Assembly (NCBI GenBank): GCA_964649825.1
Contig: CAZYQW010000102.1
Location: 1 to 27,237 of the forward strand
DNA: 27,237 nucleotides
Direction: 5' to 3'
From: CAZYQW01 sp964649825
GTDB taxonomy: Bacteria > Planctomycetota > B15-G4 > JADJEK01
The first letter of the stretch is position 1; each line of letters opens with the position of its first letter. Below, in pieces: positions 1-8,800 of the stretch. The notes below the pieces were generated by a model. That model searched no databases. It had not been told where the DNA came from and saw only the letters and a list, made by a program, of their open reading frames with translations. Both the position numbers and the translations under genes were made by a program.

Positions 1-70
1 AGAGGCCCAATGGGTCCAATCGACTCGGATGCGTCCTGGCGGGTGGGCTGAGGGACCTTTCGGAAGCTGG

Positions 71-236
71 GCTAGCAGCTCGTGGTGAAAGTGCTTTCGA
101 AGCGAGGCGAGGTCATCGCGACCGAGATCGAGGCGCAGGACCGCAGGCGTACTGCCTGTACGTCGAGGATCCTGCAACGAAGAGATCGGTCGCGAGGGCC
201 CGCAGCCGGAATGACTTTCACCACGGGCGGCTAGGC
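71..236 (+). repeat. Long imperfect hairpin element E1
   Basis: About 165 nt folds into nested stems. The outer stem is a perfect 12-bp inverted repeat (81-92 with 214-225), extended less perfectly by GGCTAG-type bases on both sides. An inner stem pairs CGCGACCGA (117-125) with its complement near 186-194. GCAGGA (135-140) pairs with TCCTGC (170-175). The apex can form CGTAC/GTACG (148-152/158-162) or the alternative CAGGC/GCCTG (144-148/154-158). The 3' side carries GCAGCCGG followed by AATG just before the outer arm, as in E3. No gene is visible here. It resembles a MITE/REP-like element or a structured RNA; the class is not identified. Confidence 0.7.
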
Positions 237-444
237 TAACTCCGACCGACCGTGTCGACAAGAAGAGGAGTGCGCCGTTGGATCGCGGGAAGCGAACCCG
301 CGGTTCGGGCGTATCCTTCTCCGAATCCGCGATTCCGGTGCCCTCGGAGCCGTCGGCGCCGGACCTTCGTTCTCCCCGGCACGCGGCGCGGGAGCTATCC
401 TTCGACCCGGGCTCCATTTCCACCTCTTCCACCTCGGAGGCGAG
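237..444. other. Gene-free stretch upstream of the Ig-like lipoprotein
   Basis: No convincing coding sequence, RNA gene or clear sigma70-type promoter is seen between hairpin E1 and the start codon at 445. The open frames crossing this stretch have arginine-rich, low-information translations and run out of frame through the following gene. The only clear signal is the GGAGG ribosome-binding site just before 445. Confidence 0.5.
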
Positions 445-3400
445 ATGTCCGAACGCGACGCTTGCACCACCCGTCCCGCGCTGGCGACCTCGACGACCGC
501 CTTGCTCGGGTTGCTCGTTGCGCTGCCGGGCTGCGATGGACAGCGCCAGATCGGTGCCTTCACGCAGTACACGCGGGGCGCGGACGGCGGGGGGGCCGGG
601 GGCCCGCCGCCGGGCCAGGTCGGGAACACGGGCTCGACCGGGGTCGCGAACCTGGCGGCGCTGTTCAGCGGAGCCCAGTTCGGTGGCGGCGCGCCGAGCC
701 TCGGCCTCCTCGGTCCGGCCGACGGTGCGTTCGGCGTCGCCCTCACCACGCCGATCGTGGCCATGTTCTCCGAATCGATCGATCCGAAGTCGATCACGCC
801 GCAGACGTTCATGCTTCGCGAGGACGACGGCGACGTGTTCGGGGGAATCGGTGGGGGCGGCGCCACGATCCCGGCCGCGGTCGCGCTCGATCCGTCGACC
901 GCGCTGCAGGTCGCGCTGCTCGTCCCGAACGAGCCGCTCGAGCCGAACACGCGCTACATGGTCTCCCTGACCAGCGGGGTGCGCGACCTCGAGGGGAACA
1001 TCCTGCAGGCGACCGCGTCCGGCGGCGGCGGCGGGTCGCTCGGCGGCGTGCCCGGGAACTCGGCGGCCTTCGAGACGATCAACATCGTCCAGGGCGGCGG
1101 GCAGCAGCTTCAGAACTCGTTCAACGTCGTCGCGATGTACCCGGTGCCGGGCGACGACAACGCCCCGATCGACGCGGTGATCCAGCTCTACTTCTCGATC
1201 CCGGTGGACGAGAGCACGATCGATACGGCCGGGAACCTCATCGTCGAGACGCCGGGAGTGCTCGGCGGCCCGATCGAGGGCGAGTTCGAAGTGCAGGACG
1301 ACCCGCGCGTCGTGCGCTTCACGCCGTCGGGCGGCCTGCCGATGGGCGAGATGATCCAGGTGACGGCGAGCGCCAACCTCCGGAGCCAGGCGCTCGAGAT
1401 CGACGGGTTCAACATCCCGGCGCTGAACCTGAACGGCGGGACGGAGGACTTCGTCGAGCAGTTCCGCGTGACCGACGTCCCTACGCCGAGCTCGATCAAG
1501 CTGATCGACAACGCGCCGCTGACCGTCGACGAGATCACCGTCGACGGAACGCTGACCACGCAGAACGTGAAGAAGTTCAAGGCGGACGTGAAGATCCCGG
1601 GCGGATCGCCGAGCGTCGACTCGGTGACGCTCCTCTTCTTCCAGCAGAAGGGCGAGACGAGCGCCGCGTCCCGCGCGTTCTCGAAGAACGCGAGCCAGGG
1701 GAAGGTGTTGTTCAACGTCGACCTCTCGAAGGGCGACGACGCCGCCGCGTTCGTCGACACGAACTCCGGCCTCCCGCCGCGGATCCTCCTGCTCGGCGCG
1801 TTCACGACGCGCGGCAACCGCAATTCGCCCGTCGGTCCGGTGGAACTCCCGCGCGTGTTCGTCAAGACGTCGCTCCCCGAGGCGACGCTCGGTCCGCCGG
1901 CGGAAGAGTCGGATCCTTACACGTTCCGCACGGTGCTGGGAGAGCCGACCGTCTACGGCGTCGCCAACGAGCCCCTCACGTCGTTCCGCGCGATCGTCAA
2001 CGCCACCACGCTCCCCGCGACGTTCGACGCGATCGCGCTCGGCGGCAACCTCGGCGTGACCGATGCGAACCGCCGCTTCATCACCAAGCCGGCCGTGGGG
2101 GCGCTGCCCGGCGGCGAGCTCGGATCCGGGCCACGTTTCCTGCCGCTCGCGATCGATGAGATCGAGTTCCGCGACGCGATCGGGAACACCGCGACGATCG
2201 ACGCCGCCGCCGCCGGCATGATCCACTTCGAGGGCTCGGTCGGCGGACCGCTCGAGGCGGACGCCACCGAGGCGCTCCGCGTGCGCGTCGTCGACGAGCG
2301 GACCCTCCTTCCGCTGAAGAAGGTCGAGGTGCAGATCGACGCGTTCCCGTTCGTCCCGATCGGCATGCCGGGCGCCGTCCCTCCGCTCGTCCGCACGACC
2401 GCCAAGGACGGCGAGGTCGAGTTCGCGGGGGGCGATCTGACCGGCTTCGGACCGGCGATCTCGATCACCGCGTTCCGCAAGAGCTACGACGTCTTCACGG
2501 TGGCGGGGATGGAGAACCCCGCGATGATGGCCAAGCAGGTCGGGGTTGGAATCGTGTTGCGGGAGACCGGCTCGAAGCGGCCCGAGGTCACGGTGGAGAC
2601 GACGAACGACGTGCCCGTGGCGGCGGTGGTCGACTCGATTCCCGCGTTCGTCGCGAGCGCCGCGAACGCCGGCCGGCCGGCGGCGGGCAAGGGACCCACG
2701 GTGGACGACGGCCGCTTCTTCGTCGACGACCTTGGGCTCGGCACCGAGACGTTCCTGAGGGTCGACGTCAACCGGCCGTTCATCGTGACGAACGTCGAGT
2801 TCGACGGCGCCGATCCCTCGTCGACGGCGTTCGCGACCCACGCGAGCGCCCTGCAGGTGACCGAGGAGGACGTGACGGTCGAGTTCGACTACGCGGACAA
2901 GGCGAGCACGATGGAGTTTGCCGTTGCCTTCGCGAGCGCGACCGTGTCGCACGAGGACGTGACGATGGCCGGCATCACCGAGCCCCCCGCCGACGTGACG
3001 CGCGCGCGCCTCGTCGGGACGATCCCCGGCCTGCCCGACGTCCTGCCGCTGACGTTCTCGCCGTTCCCGGTCACGGCCGGCGGCGGCACGACGCGCACGT
3101 TGCGCGCGCCGATCCCGCCGTCGCTGATGGTGAACGAGTTCGCGCCGGCGATCGATCCCGCGCACGAGCTCCTGTTCCAGCCGGACGCGGGAACCGGCGT
3201 GCTTCCGCCGACGGACGCCCTCCTCGAGCAGACGTTCCGCTTCGAGGTCGAGGCGGCCGAGTCGGGATCGACGCGGTTGACCCGCCAGCGCGTCGCGCTC
3301 GACTTCACGGGGACGGGCGCGACGGCGATCGAGGCCGTCGATCTTCCGGTCGTGCCGTCGCTGCTGACGTTGAGCGAGCACCCTCCATCGATCATGATCG

Positions 3401-3720
3401 ACGTGAACGTGGGCGGAAGCCCGGACATGACCCCGGAGGACTCGCTGTTCCGCATCGCGCTCACCGGCGAGACCGATCCCCGCAACTGGATCGTCCTGGT
3501 CGCGGCGGACGCGACGGGCATGATGCCGGCGATCGTCAAGCTGCCGTCGATCGGCGCGGAGCCGTTCGATGCCGCGGGGCTGTTCCAGCTCGAGGTGACC
3601 GCGGTGGAGTTCGCCGCGGGGACGTTCGACTTCGACGCGTTCACCTTCGCGGACGTCGAGCGCCTCCATCGGCGGTTGTCACGCTCGGCGACGATCCCGG
3701 TGGACACGACGGCGCCATGA
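445..3720 (+). CDS. Large lipoprotein with bacterial Ig-like (Big_5/SbsA-type) domains
   Basis: This is a predicted exported, lipid-anchored protein of 1091 residues. The N-terminus has a hydrophobic segment ending in LPGC with Cys30 as lipidation site; Asp follows it. Gly-rich linkers come next (about 45-60). Two Ig-like domains of the Big_5 type follow: residues ~90-185 (PADGAFGVALTTPIV, FSESIDPKSI, LEPNTRYMVSL) and ~231-330 (FSIPVDESTI, MGEMIQVTASANL). A third beta-rich block spans ~350-470, and ~600-680 resembles a carboxypeptidase-regulatory-like fold (RVRVVDERTLLPLKKVEV, then TTAKDGEVEF). No catalytic motif is visible, so a structural or adhesive role on the cell surface is inferred. 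The ATG at 445 has GGAGG about five bases upstream. Its stop overlaps the start of queC (ATGA), an odd coupling to a tRNA-modification gene. Confidence 0.85.
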   Translation: MSERDACTTRPALATSTTALLGLLVALPGCDGQRQIGAFTQYTRGADGGGAGGPPPGQVGNTGSTGVANLAALFSGAQFGGGAPSLGLLGPADGAFGVALTTPIVAMFSESIDPKSITPQTFMLREDDGDVFGGIGGGGATIPAAVALDPSTALQVALLVPNEPLEPNTRYMVSLTSGVRDLEGNILQATASGGGGGSLGGVPGNSAAFETINIVQGGGQQLQNSFNVVAMYPVPGDDNAPIDAVIQLYFSIPVDESTIDTAGNLIVETPGVLGGPIEGEFEVQDDPRVVRFTPSGGLPMGEMIQVTASANLRSQALEIDGFNIPALNLNGGTEDFVEQFRVTDVPTPSSIKLIDNAPLTVDEITVDGTLTTQNVKKFKADVKIPGGSPSVDSVTLLFFQQKGETSAASRAFSKNASQGKVLFNVDLSKGDDAAAFVDTNSGLPPRILLLGAFTTRGNRNSPVGPVELPRVFVKTSLPEATLGPPAEESDPYTFRTVLGEPTVYGVANEPLTSFRAIVNATTLPATFDAIALGGNLGVTDANRRFITKPAVGALPGGELGSGPRFLPLAIDEIEFRDAIGNTATIDAAAAGMIHFEGSVGGPLEADATEALRVRVVDERTLLPLKKVEVQIDAFPFVPIGMPGAVPPLVRTTAKDGEVEFAGGDLTGFGPAISITAFRKSYDVFTVAGMENPAMMAKQVGVGIVLRETGSKRPEVTVETTNDVPVAAVVDSIPAFVASAANAGRPAAGKGPTVDDGRFFVDDLGLGTETFLRVDVNRPFIVTNVEFDGADPSSTAFATHASALQVTEEDVTVEFDYADKASTMEFAVAFASATVSHEDVTMAGITEPPADVTRARLVGTIPGLPDVLPLTFSPFPVTAGGGTTRTLRAPIPPSLMVNEFAPAIDPAHELLFQPDAGTGVLPPTDALLEQTFRFEVEAAESGSTRLTRQRVALDFTGTGATAIEAVDLPVVPSLLTLSEHPPSIMIDVNVGGSPDMTPEDSLFRIALTGETDPRNWIVLVAADATGMMPAIVKLPSIGAEPFDAAGLFQLEVTAVEFAAGTFDFDAFTFADVERLHRRLSRSATIPVDTTAP

Positions 3721-4418
3721 CCGCGATCGCGCTCCTTTCGGGCGGCCTCGACTCGACGGTCGCCACTGCCGACGCTCACCGCGCCGGCGGCGTCGCGCTC
3801 GCGTTGACGGTCGACTACGGCCAACGCGCGGCGGTTCGCGAGATGGCGGCCGCGCGTGAGATCGCACGCGAGCTCGGAATCCGCCACCGCGTCGTGCGGC
3901 TCGACTTCCTCCGCGAGCTGACGAACACTGCGCTCGTCAACCGCGCGTTCGACCTGCCGAGCGTCGCTCCCGAGGAGCTCGACGACGTCCAGGGAGCCGC
4001 GGCGGACGCGATGCGGTTGGTCTGGGTGCCGAACCGAAACGGCCTCTTCATCGCCGTCGCGGCGACGTTCGCCGAGGGCCTCGGCGCGCAGGAGATCGTC
4101 ATCGGCCTGAATCGCGAGGAGGGTCAGACGTTCTCGGACAATTCGGCGGAGTTCCTCGAGCGGACGAACGCCGCCCTCGCGCTCTCGACGCTCGCGCGCG
4201 TTCGCGTCGCGGCCCCCACGATGGAGCTCGACAAGGTCGCGATCGTGCGGCGCGGCTACGAGTTGGGGGCACCGATGGGGAGGATCTGGTCCTGCTACGA
4301 GGGGCGCGACGTCCAGTGTCGTCGCTGCGAGTCCTGCCTTCGGCTCTTGCGCGCGCTCGATCGCGCTGGAATGCTGGGCCGGTTCGAACAGGAGACACTC
4401 AGAGAGGAAACGGCATGA
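3717..4418 (+). CDS. queC: 7-cyano-7-deazaguanine (preQ0) synthase QueC
   Basis: QueC converts 7-carboxy-7-deazaguanine and ammonia, with ATP, to preQ0, the precursor of queuosine in tRNA. The 233-residue length is normal for the family. The N-terminus carries the PP-loop ATP-binding motif SGGLDST (residues 8-14), followed by DYGQRA. NRNGLF and the GLNREEG segment match conserved blocks. The C-terminus has the four-cysteine zinc site, CYEGRDVQCRRCESC (from about residue 192). Cytosolic. It starts within the stop codon of the upstream lipoprotein (ATGA, 3717-3720) and its own TGA overlaps the ATG of the next gene (4415-4418), so all three are probably co-translated. Other preQ0 genes (queD, queE, folE) are not in the window, but tgt lies about 12 kb downstream. 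Confidence 0.95.
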   Translation: MTAIALLSGGLDSTVATADAHRAGGVALALTVDYGQRAAVREMAAAREIARELGIRHRVVRLDFLRELTNTALVNRAFDLPSVAPEELDDVQGAAADAMRLVWVPNRNGLFIAVAATFAEGLGAQEIVIGLNREEGQTFSDNSAEFLERTNAALALSTLARVRVAAPTMELDKVAIVRRGYELGAPMGRIWSCYEGRDVQCRRCESCLRLLRALDRAGMLGRFEQETLREETA

Positions 4419-4987
4419 CGTTCGACCGAAGGCCAGCGCTCGCACTTGCACTCGTCGCCGCGACGGTCGCGGGCTGTACCGTGATGCCGCCGGCCGAGGC
4501 GCCGAACTCGTTGGTCTACATGGCGCCGGACTATGCGGACCGAACCCCGATCGAGATCGCGGTCCTTCTGCCGAACGAAGTGCCGAACTTCCCGGCCGCC
4601 CACGCCGCCCTGATGCGGGAACGACTCTACGGCGAGCTGCTCTCCAAAGGATACACGTGCCTGAACCCGACGTTCGTCGATGGACAGATCGGCGCTCTCG
4701 CTGCGCGCCTCGACGCGCTCCGCGGCGCGATCCGCACGGACGCGTTCATGTCACTGGAACTCATTTCCGTCAAAGAAGTTCCGGGCTTGAACCCGGGGAT
4801 CTACCGGCTCGAGGCGCGAGGTTCGCTCGTCGATCCCGCCGGAGCCGTCCTGTTCGATCACCAGATGCCGATGACGTTCGAGGTCGATTTCGGCCCGGAC
4901 CGCGAGCTGAGCGACGTGGAGCGGAGCGAGCTCTACCAGGCATTCGTCCGCCGCCTCCTGCGCGACCTGCCGGCGCGCCGTTCCTGA
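4415..4987 (+). CDS. Small putative lipoprotein of unknown function
   Basis: The protein has 190 residues, counting from the ATG that overlaps the queC stop codon (ATGA). This start gives a clean lipoprotein signal: two arginines (R5, R6), a hydrophobic stretch ALALALVAATVAG and Cys21 as the lipidation residue. The frame stays open upstream inside queC, but starts there would destroy the signal peptide. The mature part begins with a Pro-rich linker, then IEIAVLLPNEVPNFPAAH and a mixed alpha/beta region. The segment on peptide uptake of the name 'AVLLP..' and MRERLYGELLSKGY is loosely reminiscent of outer-membrane-complex accessory lipoproteins such as the DUF799/GNA1162 group, but this is only an impression. 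No enzyme motif is seen. Confidence 0.8.
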   Translation: MTFDRRPALALALVAATVAGCTVMPPAEAPNSLVYMAPDYADRTPIEIAVLLPNEVPNFPAAHAALMRERLYGELLSKGYTCLNPTFVDGQIGALAARLDALRGAIRTDAFMSLELISVKEVPGLNPGIYRLEARGSLVDPAGAVLFDHQMPMTFEVDFGPDRELSDVERSELYQAFVRRLLRDLPARRS

Positions 4988-5128
4988 CGCGGCCGGGGAC
5001 CGGATCGAACGACGCCGTCCGGGGAAAGTCCTTTCGCGGCGGGACGGAATCGCTTAGATTCCCGCGGCTTAACGACTGGTGACATTAAGGAAGTGAACGT
5101 CGGCGATACCAGCCGACTCGGATAAACC

Positions 5129-5398
5129 ATGGTTTTGACGCTCGACGACAAGGCGAAGATCATCGACGCCTTCAAGCAGCATGACGGCGATACGGGCTCG
5201 GCGGAGGTCCAGGTCGCGATTCTGACGACGCGCATCCGCGAGCTCACGGAGCACCTGAAGCTCCACAAGAAGGACCATGCCTCGCGGCGCGGCCTTCTGA
5301 TGATGGTGGGACGAAGGGCGAAGTTCCTTCGGTACCTCCGGCAGAACGATGAGAACAAGTACCGCGACATCGTTCGCCGCCTCGAGCTGAGGCACTAG
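5129..5398 (+). CDS. rpsO: 30S ribosomal protein uS15
   Basis: The 89-residue protein matches uS15 over its full normal length. Diagnostic segments are HDGDTGSAEVQVA, TRIRELTEHLK, HKKDHASRRGLL and VGRRAKFLRYL. It is a primary 16S rRNA-binding protein that organises the central domain of the small subunit. It lies directly upstream of pnp, the conserved rpsO-pnp order known from many bacteria. The 141-bp gap before it contains a short hairpin (GGAATC/GATTCC around 5047-5064) and presumably the promoter, which I cannot place with confidence. The Shine-Dalgarno region (CGGATAA) is weak. Confidence 0.97.
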   Translation: MVLTLDDKAKIIDAFKQHDGDTGSAEVQVAILTTRIRELTEHLKLHKKDHASRRGLLMMVGRRAKFLRYLRQNDENKYRDIVRRLELRH

Positions 5399-5403
5399 GA
5401 CCC

Positions 5404-5419
5404 CGCCGAGGTTTCGGCG
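5404..5419 (+). terminator. Short GC hairpin just after rpsO
   Basis: CGCCGA (5404-5409) and TCGGCG (5414-5419) form a perfect 6-bp stem with a GGTT loop, starting six bases after the rpsO stop codon. There is no T-run, so it could equally be a weak terminator, a 3'-end stabilising stem or part of the left arm of element E2. Confidence 0.4.
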
Positions 5420-5547
5420 AGGAACGAGCCCGAGCAAGAAACGTCGACGCAGGGAGTGAGAAGCATCCATATCCGCAGTCGATATGGTGACGACGAACGA
5501 CGCCGCGACCTCGCGTTCGCGGCCGAGCGGTTCCCACGCGAAGACTC
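5408..5547 (+). repeat. Hairpin element E2 between rpsO and pnp
   Basis: This stretch is homologous to E3 (27073-27237, opposite strand). Its apex is a perfect 7-bp stem, CCATATC (5467-5473) with GATATGG (5481-5487), around a 7-nt loop. It is followed by GGTGACGACGAACGACG, which differs from E3 at one base. The next 45 bases align with E3 without gaps, with matches concentrated toward ACGCGAAGACTC (5536-5547). The left flank CGAGCCCGAGC also resembles E3. The inner and outer arms are weak here (GAGGTTTCGGCG at 5408-5419 partly pairs with CGCGAAGACTC). In the rpsO-pnp transcript it would form a large stem with purine-rich internal loops. Confidence 0.65.
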
Positions 5548-5886
5548 CGGTCGTGTCTCAGTGCTCGAAGCAGCGGCGAAGGCGCGTCTGCCTCGCCACG
5601 CGGCGCGCTCGCGGTGCGCTGCCGCGATCCGCGGCCGGCGGTCATTCGGACGAATGCCGTCCGCTTCCCGCCGTCCGCGGCCCCCGTTGGTTCCGAGCCG
5701 AGGATCGGCCCCCGGGTTTCCTGTGTGTGTGACCTGAGTTGAGTGAAAGCGCGGCTCCCTGAACGGCGAGCCGACCCCTATTCGGTCCGGCGGGTTCCCC
5801 CAGAAGAAGACCCAGTCCGAGCATCTTGCCGAGCGTCCGCCTCCTGTTTTCTGCGAACGCCGGACCGCCCAGAAAGAGGAAAGCTA
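5548..5886 (+). other. Non-coding pnp leader with extra hairpins
   Basis: No gene is convincing here; the frame open into pnp from 5743 reads as low-quality sequence, so it is taken as untranslated. Two compact stems are visible: GCCGCG/CGCGGC (5621-5626/5630-5635, loop ATC), and CGG plus CATTC (5639-5647) pairing with GAATG plus CCG (5652-5659) with one bulged T and loop GGAC. In enterobacteria the rpsO-pnp gap holds a promoter and an RNase III hairpin used for pnp autoregulation. These stems and E2 could do a comparable job, but that is inference. Confidence 0.45.
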
Positions 5887-8800
5887 GTGACGTACGCAAA
5901 AGTCGAGAGGAAGATCGGCGGGCAAAAGCTGTCGATCGAGACCGGGAAGCTCGCGAAGCAGGCCGACGGCGCCGTCGTGATCCGCTACGGCGACTCGGTC
6001 GTGTTGGTGACGGCGCAGTCGGCGAAGGCTCGCGAGGGGATCGACTTCTTCCCCCTGACCGTCGAGTACCGCGAGAAGATGTCGGCCGGAGGGTTGTTTC
6101 CCGGCGGGTTCATCAAGCGCGAGGGGCGACCCTCCACGCGCGAGATCCTCACGATGCGCCAGATCGACCGGCCGGTCCGGCCGCTCTTCCCCGCGGGCTA
6201 CGTGCGGGAGGTGCAGATCATCGGCACGCTTCTCTCGGCCGACCGAGAGAACGATCCGGATGTCCTCACGCTGACCGGCGCCTCCGCGGCGCTCGCGTTG
6301 TCGAGCATTCCTTTCCTGGGCCCGATCGCGGGCGTGCGCGTCGGCAAGGCCCGCGGCCGCTACGTGATCAACCCGACGACCGCGGTGCGCGAGACGTGCA
6401 CGCTCGACCTCGTGATCGCGGGAACCATGGACGCGGTCGTGATGGTCGAGGCCGGTGCATCCGAGGTCTCCGAAGAGGAGATGATCGAGGCGATCCAGGC
6501 CGGCCACGACGCGATCCGCGAGATCATCCCGATGATTCTCGAGCTCAAGGAGACGGCCGGAAAGCCGGTGCAGGAGTACGAGGCCGTCGAGACCAACGAG
6601 GAGATGGTCGACCGCATCCGCGACCGCTTCGAGGATCGGATCCGAGACGCCCTCCAGACGAACGGCAAGCTCGCACGACACGAGGCGATCGACGCGCTCG
6701 CGGCCGAGGCGGTCGAATCGGAGACCGACGGGATCGAGGACGAGATCGAACTCATGCGGGTCAAGAAGGACGCCAAGAAGGCGTTCTCGCAGGTCTCGTG
6801 GGTCCAGGAGCGGGCGTTGATCGTCGAGCGTGGCGTGCGTGTCGACGGCCGCCGGCCCGACGAGATCCGCGACATCACGTGCGAGGTCGGCCTGCTGCCG
6901 CGGACGCACGGCTCGGCCCTCTTCACCCGCGGCGAGACCCAGGCCCTCGTGACCGCGGTGCTGGGCACGGCCGACGCCGAGCAGCGCGTCGAGCACGTGA
7001 TGGCCGACTACAAGAAGCGGTTCTACCTCGACTACAACTTCCCGCCGTTCTCGGTCGGCGAGGTGCGCCCGATCCGTGGCGTGGGCCGGCGCGAGATCGG
7101 CCACGGCGCGCTCGCGGAGCGCGCGGTGTTGGCCGTCTTCCCGGAGGCCGAGGGCTTCTCGTACACCGTGCGGATCGTGTCGGACATCCTCGAGTCGAAC
7201 GGGTCGTCGTCGATGGCGTCGGTCTGCGGTGCCACCCTCGCGATGATGGACGCGGGAGTCCCGATCAAGGCGCCCGTGGCCGGCGTCGCGATGGGGCTCG
7301 TGATGGACGGCAGTCGCTACCAGATCCTGACCGACATCGCGGGCTCCGAGGATCACAACGGCGACATGGATTTCAAGGTCGCGGGAACCAGCGCCGGCAT
7401 CACCGCGCTCCAGATGGACATCAAGGTCGGCGGTCTCACGATCGAGATCCTGCGCGAGGCGTTGGAGCAGGCCCGTCGCGGTCGCCTGCACATCCTCGAG
7501 AAGATGGTGGAGACGATCGCGGAGCCGCGCTCCGATGTGTCGCAGTACGCGCCGCGGCTGAAGCGCCTTACGATCCCGGTCGAGAAGATCGGCATGCTGA
7601 TCGGCCCCGGCGGACGTCAGATCAAGGCGATCCAAGAGCAGACCAACGTGAACATCGAGGTCAGCGACGACGGCGTCGTCCTGGTCTCCGGACCGGACGC
7701 CGAGTCGGTCGAGGCTGGCGTCTCGATGGTGCGCGCGGTGACGGCCGAGGTGGAGGTCGGACAGGTTTTCGACGGCAAGGTCATCGCGATCAAGGAGTTC
7801 GGCGCCTTCGTCGAAATCGCTCCCGGACAAGAGGGTCTCTGCCACGTCTCCGAGCTCAGCACGGAGTTCGTCAAGGATGTGACCGATGTCGTGAAGCTGG
7901 GCGACGTCATCCGCGTCAAGGTGATCCATGTCGACCCGACCGGGCGGATCAAGCTGTCGCGAAAGGCCGCGATGAGCGAAGCCGGGACCGGGGGCGCTCC
8001 GCCGGCCGAGCGCGTGGCAGAACGCGAACGCGAACGCGGGGGCGGCGGCGAACGTGGAGGACCTCGATCGGATCGGGGGGGCCGTGACGACCGTGGCGGG
8101 CGGCCTCGCGACGAGCCGGGAGGTCGCAGCGACCGAGGGGAGCGCGGGGGTCGCGAGCGTGACGACCGGGGCGGCCGTGACCGTGGAGGACACGACCGTG
8201 ACCGTGGCGGTCGGCCGGAACGGGGCGGCCGGGACCGCGACGACCGTGGTTCGCAGGGTGAGCGCGGCGGGCGCGAGCGGGGCGACCGCGACGTGGTTCG
8301 GGCCGAGCGCGACAGCCGCGACGACCGAGGGGGCCGCCCCGAGCGAAGCGGTCGCGACCGGGACGACCGTGGCGGCCGCGAACGCGAGGAGCGCGGCGGC
8401 CGCGAACGCGAGGAGCGCGGCGGTCGCGAACGCGAGGAGCGCGGCGGGCGCGAGCGTGACGACCGCGGCGGGCGCGAGCGTGACGACCGTGGCGGCCGTG
8501 CGCGTGACGACCGGGGACGGAGCGACCGCCCGGAGCCGGCGGCCGGTGGCCCGAGTGGTCGCGGGCGCTCGCGGTTCGGCGGTCGCGGCGACAAGGAGCG
8601 TGAGCCCCCGTTCGTGACGGAGGACATCGAAGAGGAAGTCGACGCGCTCGGCGTGGGGCCCCTGGACGTGGAAGACGTCGACGAAGTCGAAGACATCGAA
8701 GACATCGAGGAAGTCGAAGACGTCGATGAAGTCGATGAAGTCGAGGATCTCGAGGACGACTTCGAGGACGATGACGAGGACGAGCTCGAGTTCGACGACG

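Noticed and set aside
252..2159. A 635-residue frame overlapping the Ig-like lipoprotein in another frame
   Set aside because: Arg-rich composition, no domain; the 445 frame has a lipobox and Ig-like domains.
5743..5886. Translation of the stretch before the pnp GTG as part of PNPase
   Set aside because: It has no homology to the PNPase N-terminus, and AGAGGA before GTG 5887 marks the start.
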